Position numbers and translations under genes: made by a program. Below are positions 56,015-56,696 of a stretch of 56,696 nt of DNA, piece after piece. This stretch comes from Wolbachia endosymbiont of Tyrophagus putrescentiae (GTDB lineage: Bacteria; Pseudomonadota; Alphaproteobacteria; Rickettsiales; Anaplasmataceae), in NCBI GenBank assembly GCA_030441635.1, contig JAUEMM010000001.1, forward strand, positions 183,467 to 240,162, read 5' to 3'. The first letter of the stretch is position 1. Every line of letters begins with the position of its first letter. The notes beneath the pieces are model-generated. The model was not told the origin of the DNA. It was given only the letters and a program-made list of their open reading frames with translations, and searched no databases.

Positions 56015-56611
56015 TTAGAGAAGTTGATATATTTTATCTATTATTTTTTGAGTAACTTCCTTTATACTAAGGTTTGAGTTTTCTATTTCTATAGCGTTAG
56101 GTGGAACGAACAATTCCTTGTTCCTAGATATCTCTACAATGTTGCTTGCATCAACAACTCTTTTATTATCTCTTTGACTTTTAAGTTCAATACGCTTTTG
56201 TAGTGTAGGCAAGTCGCACCTTAGTACTACAGGCAGAAGCTTCGTATTCATTTTTATACTAAGGTTTACTACTGAATTGTACGTTTTTGTATCATATTCG
56301 TTGTCTTTTATCAGCTCATCAAAAAATATGTAATTTCTCGAATGTATTGGATCACTTTCTATTACCTTTAGAATAATTTGTGTAATATTATACATTCTAT
56401 CTCTGACTTCTTTAGGAGTCTGGTCATATTTAAAAATAGCACTATCATATAAATCATGGATTTGAGAATTGTGGGGAAATGTACTACTTACAATTAATGC
56501 GTTTATCACATGAGATAACTCTACTGCTGTAGAAAGCTTACCGCTACCTGCGAAACCAATAAAATATATGAAAAACCCTGTTATTTGTTTTTTTACATCT
56601 ATATCTGTCAT
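56015..56611 (-). CDS. P-loop kinase-like protein (copy 2)
   Basis: From the ATG at 56611 the product has 198 residues, nearly the length of copy 1. An in-frame ATG at 56686 would add 25 residues unlike copy 1 and is doubted. The P-loop is FIYFIGFAGSGKLSTAVEL, where Leu follows the Lys and Ser comes next. Shared with copy 1 are the segments NYIFFDELIKDNEYDTKTYN, VVNLS, a PVVLRC strand, the RIELKSQRDNKR lid and the IEIENSNLSIKEVTQKIIDK end. The two proteins align over their whole length. It is transcribed toward the fusion gene, converging on its 3' end. Confidence 0.8.
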   Translation of the reverse strand: MTDIDVKKQITGFFIYFIGFAGSGKLSTAVELSHVINALIVSSTFPHNSQIHDLYDSAIFKYDQTPKEVRDRMYNITQIILKVIESDPIHSRNYIFFDELIKDNEYDTKTYNSVVNLSIKMNTKLLPVVLRCDLPTLQKRIELKSQRDNKRVVDASNIVEISRNKELFVPPNAIEIENSNLSIKEVTQKIIDKIYQLL

Positions 56612-56696
56612 TTTATTTAAGTATTGAAATCTATATTTATAATAGCACAAAACTTGTAAAATATTAGATAAAAAATTACTTTTCATAGTTAAGATA

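Noticed and set aside
56612-56686. N-terminal extension of kinase copy 2
   Set aside because: It has no counterpart in copy 1, and the ATG at 56611 gives matching lengths.
1-56696. CRISPR array, prophage WO structural genes, cif genes, tRNA or rRNA
   Set aside because: No regularly spaced repeats, phage head or tail proteins, cif-like sequences or recognisable RNA genes were found while reading the gaps and reading frames.

Overview
The window is a piece of a Wolbachia chromosome (Rickettsiales, Anaplasmataceae). The evidence is low GC, short intergenic gaps, long ankyrin-repeat proteins, a decayed IS5-type transposase, an Msp/P44-like outer-membrane barrel, PleD, an NAD-dependent glutamate dehydrogenase of about 1540 residues, and a gene set typical of an obligate intracellular alphaproteobacterium. 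No rRNA, tRNA, CRISPR array, phage structural genes or cif-like genes were recognised.

Layout. 1-8958 (+): an ankyrin protein, then an exported ankyrin protein with a repetitive linker, an exported pentapeptide-repeat protein, gmk, a BamB-like propeller, lpdA and xerC. 8959-12005: an unidentified two-gene minus-strand operon, a surface barrel protein, and a non-coding stretch holding a transposase remnant. 12006-19019: flavin oxidoreductase plus cytochrome b561, a 600-residue membrane-anchored unknown, then two tandem AGCS symporters with plsY. 19020-24000: a 1020-residue ankyrin protein and an iron ABC permease gene interrupted by one in-frame stop. 24099-34912 (-): folD-ubiX-gapR, a CNNM/CorC protein, argD, a second nitronate-monooxygenase-like protein, ubiA, rbfA, infB and nusA. 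35063-40680: porin-like protein, pth, rplY, secF, comM, and a small membrane protein with a near-consensus promoter and a clear terminator. 40743-53209 (+): phosphohexomutase, peroxiredoxin, trxB, rpe, clpB, gdh, a TatB-like protein and pleD.

53224-56611 is the most unusual locus. Two paralogous P-loop kinase-like genes on the minus strand flank a plus-strand gene that fuses an aldehyde-dehydrogenase fold to a Pol-beta/MNT-type nucleotidyltransferase domain. The kinase P-loops are atypical, the dehydrogenase keeps its catalytic Cys but lacks the usual general-base Glu, and the fusion protein ends in a 60-bp tandem duplication. I do not recognise this as a described pathway and propose it as the candidate novel system.

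Working together: the central block covers translation (nusA, infB, rbfA, rplY, pth), ubiquinone (ubiA, ubiX), one-carbon metabolism (folD), amino-acid-fuelled energy metabolism (two AGCS symporters, gdh, lpdA), thiol redox and proteostasis (peroxiredoxin, trxB, clpB) and c-di-GMP signalling (pleD). The ankyrin, pentapeptide, barrel and membrane-anchored unknowns are the likely host-facing part. All calls come from reading the sequence; no database search was run.
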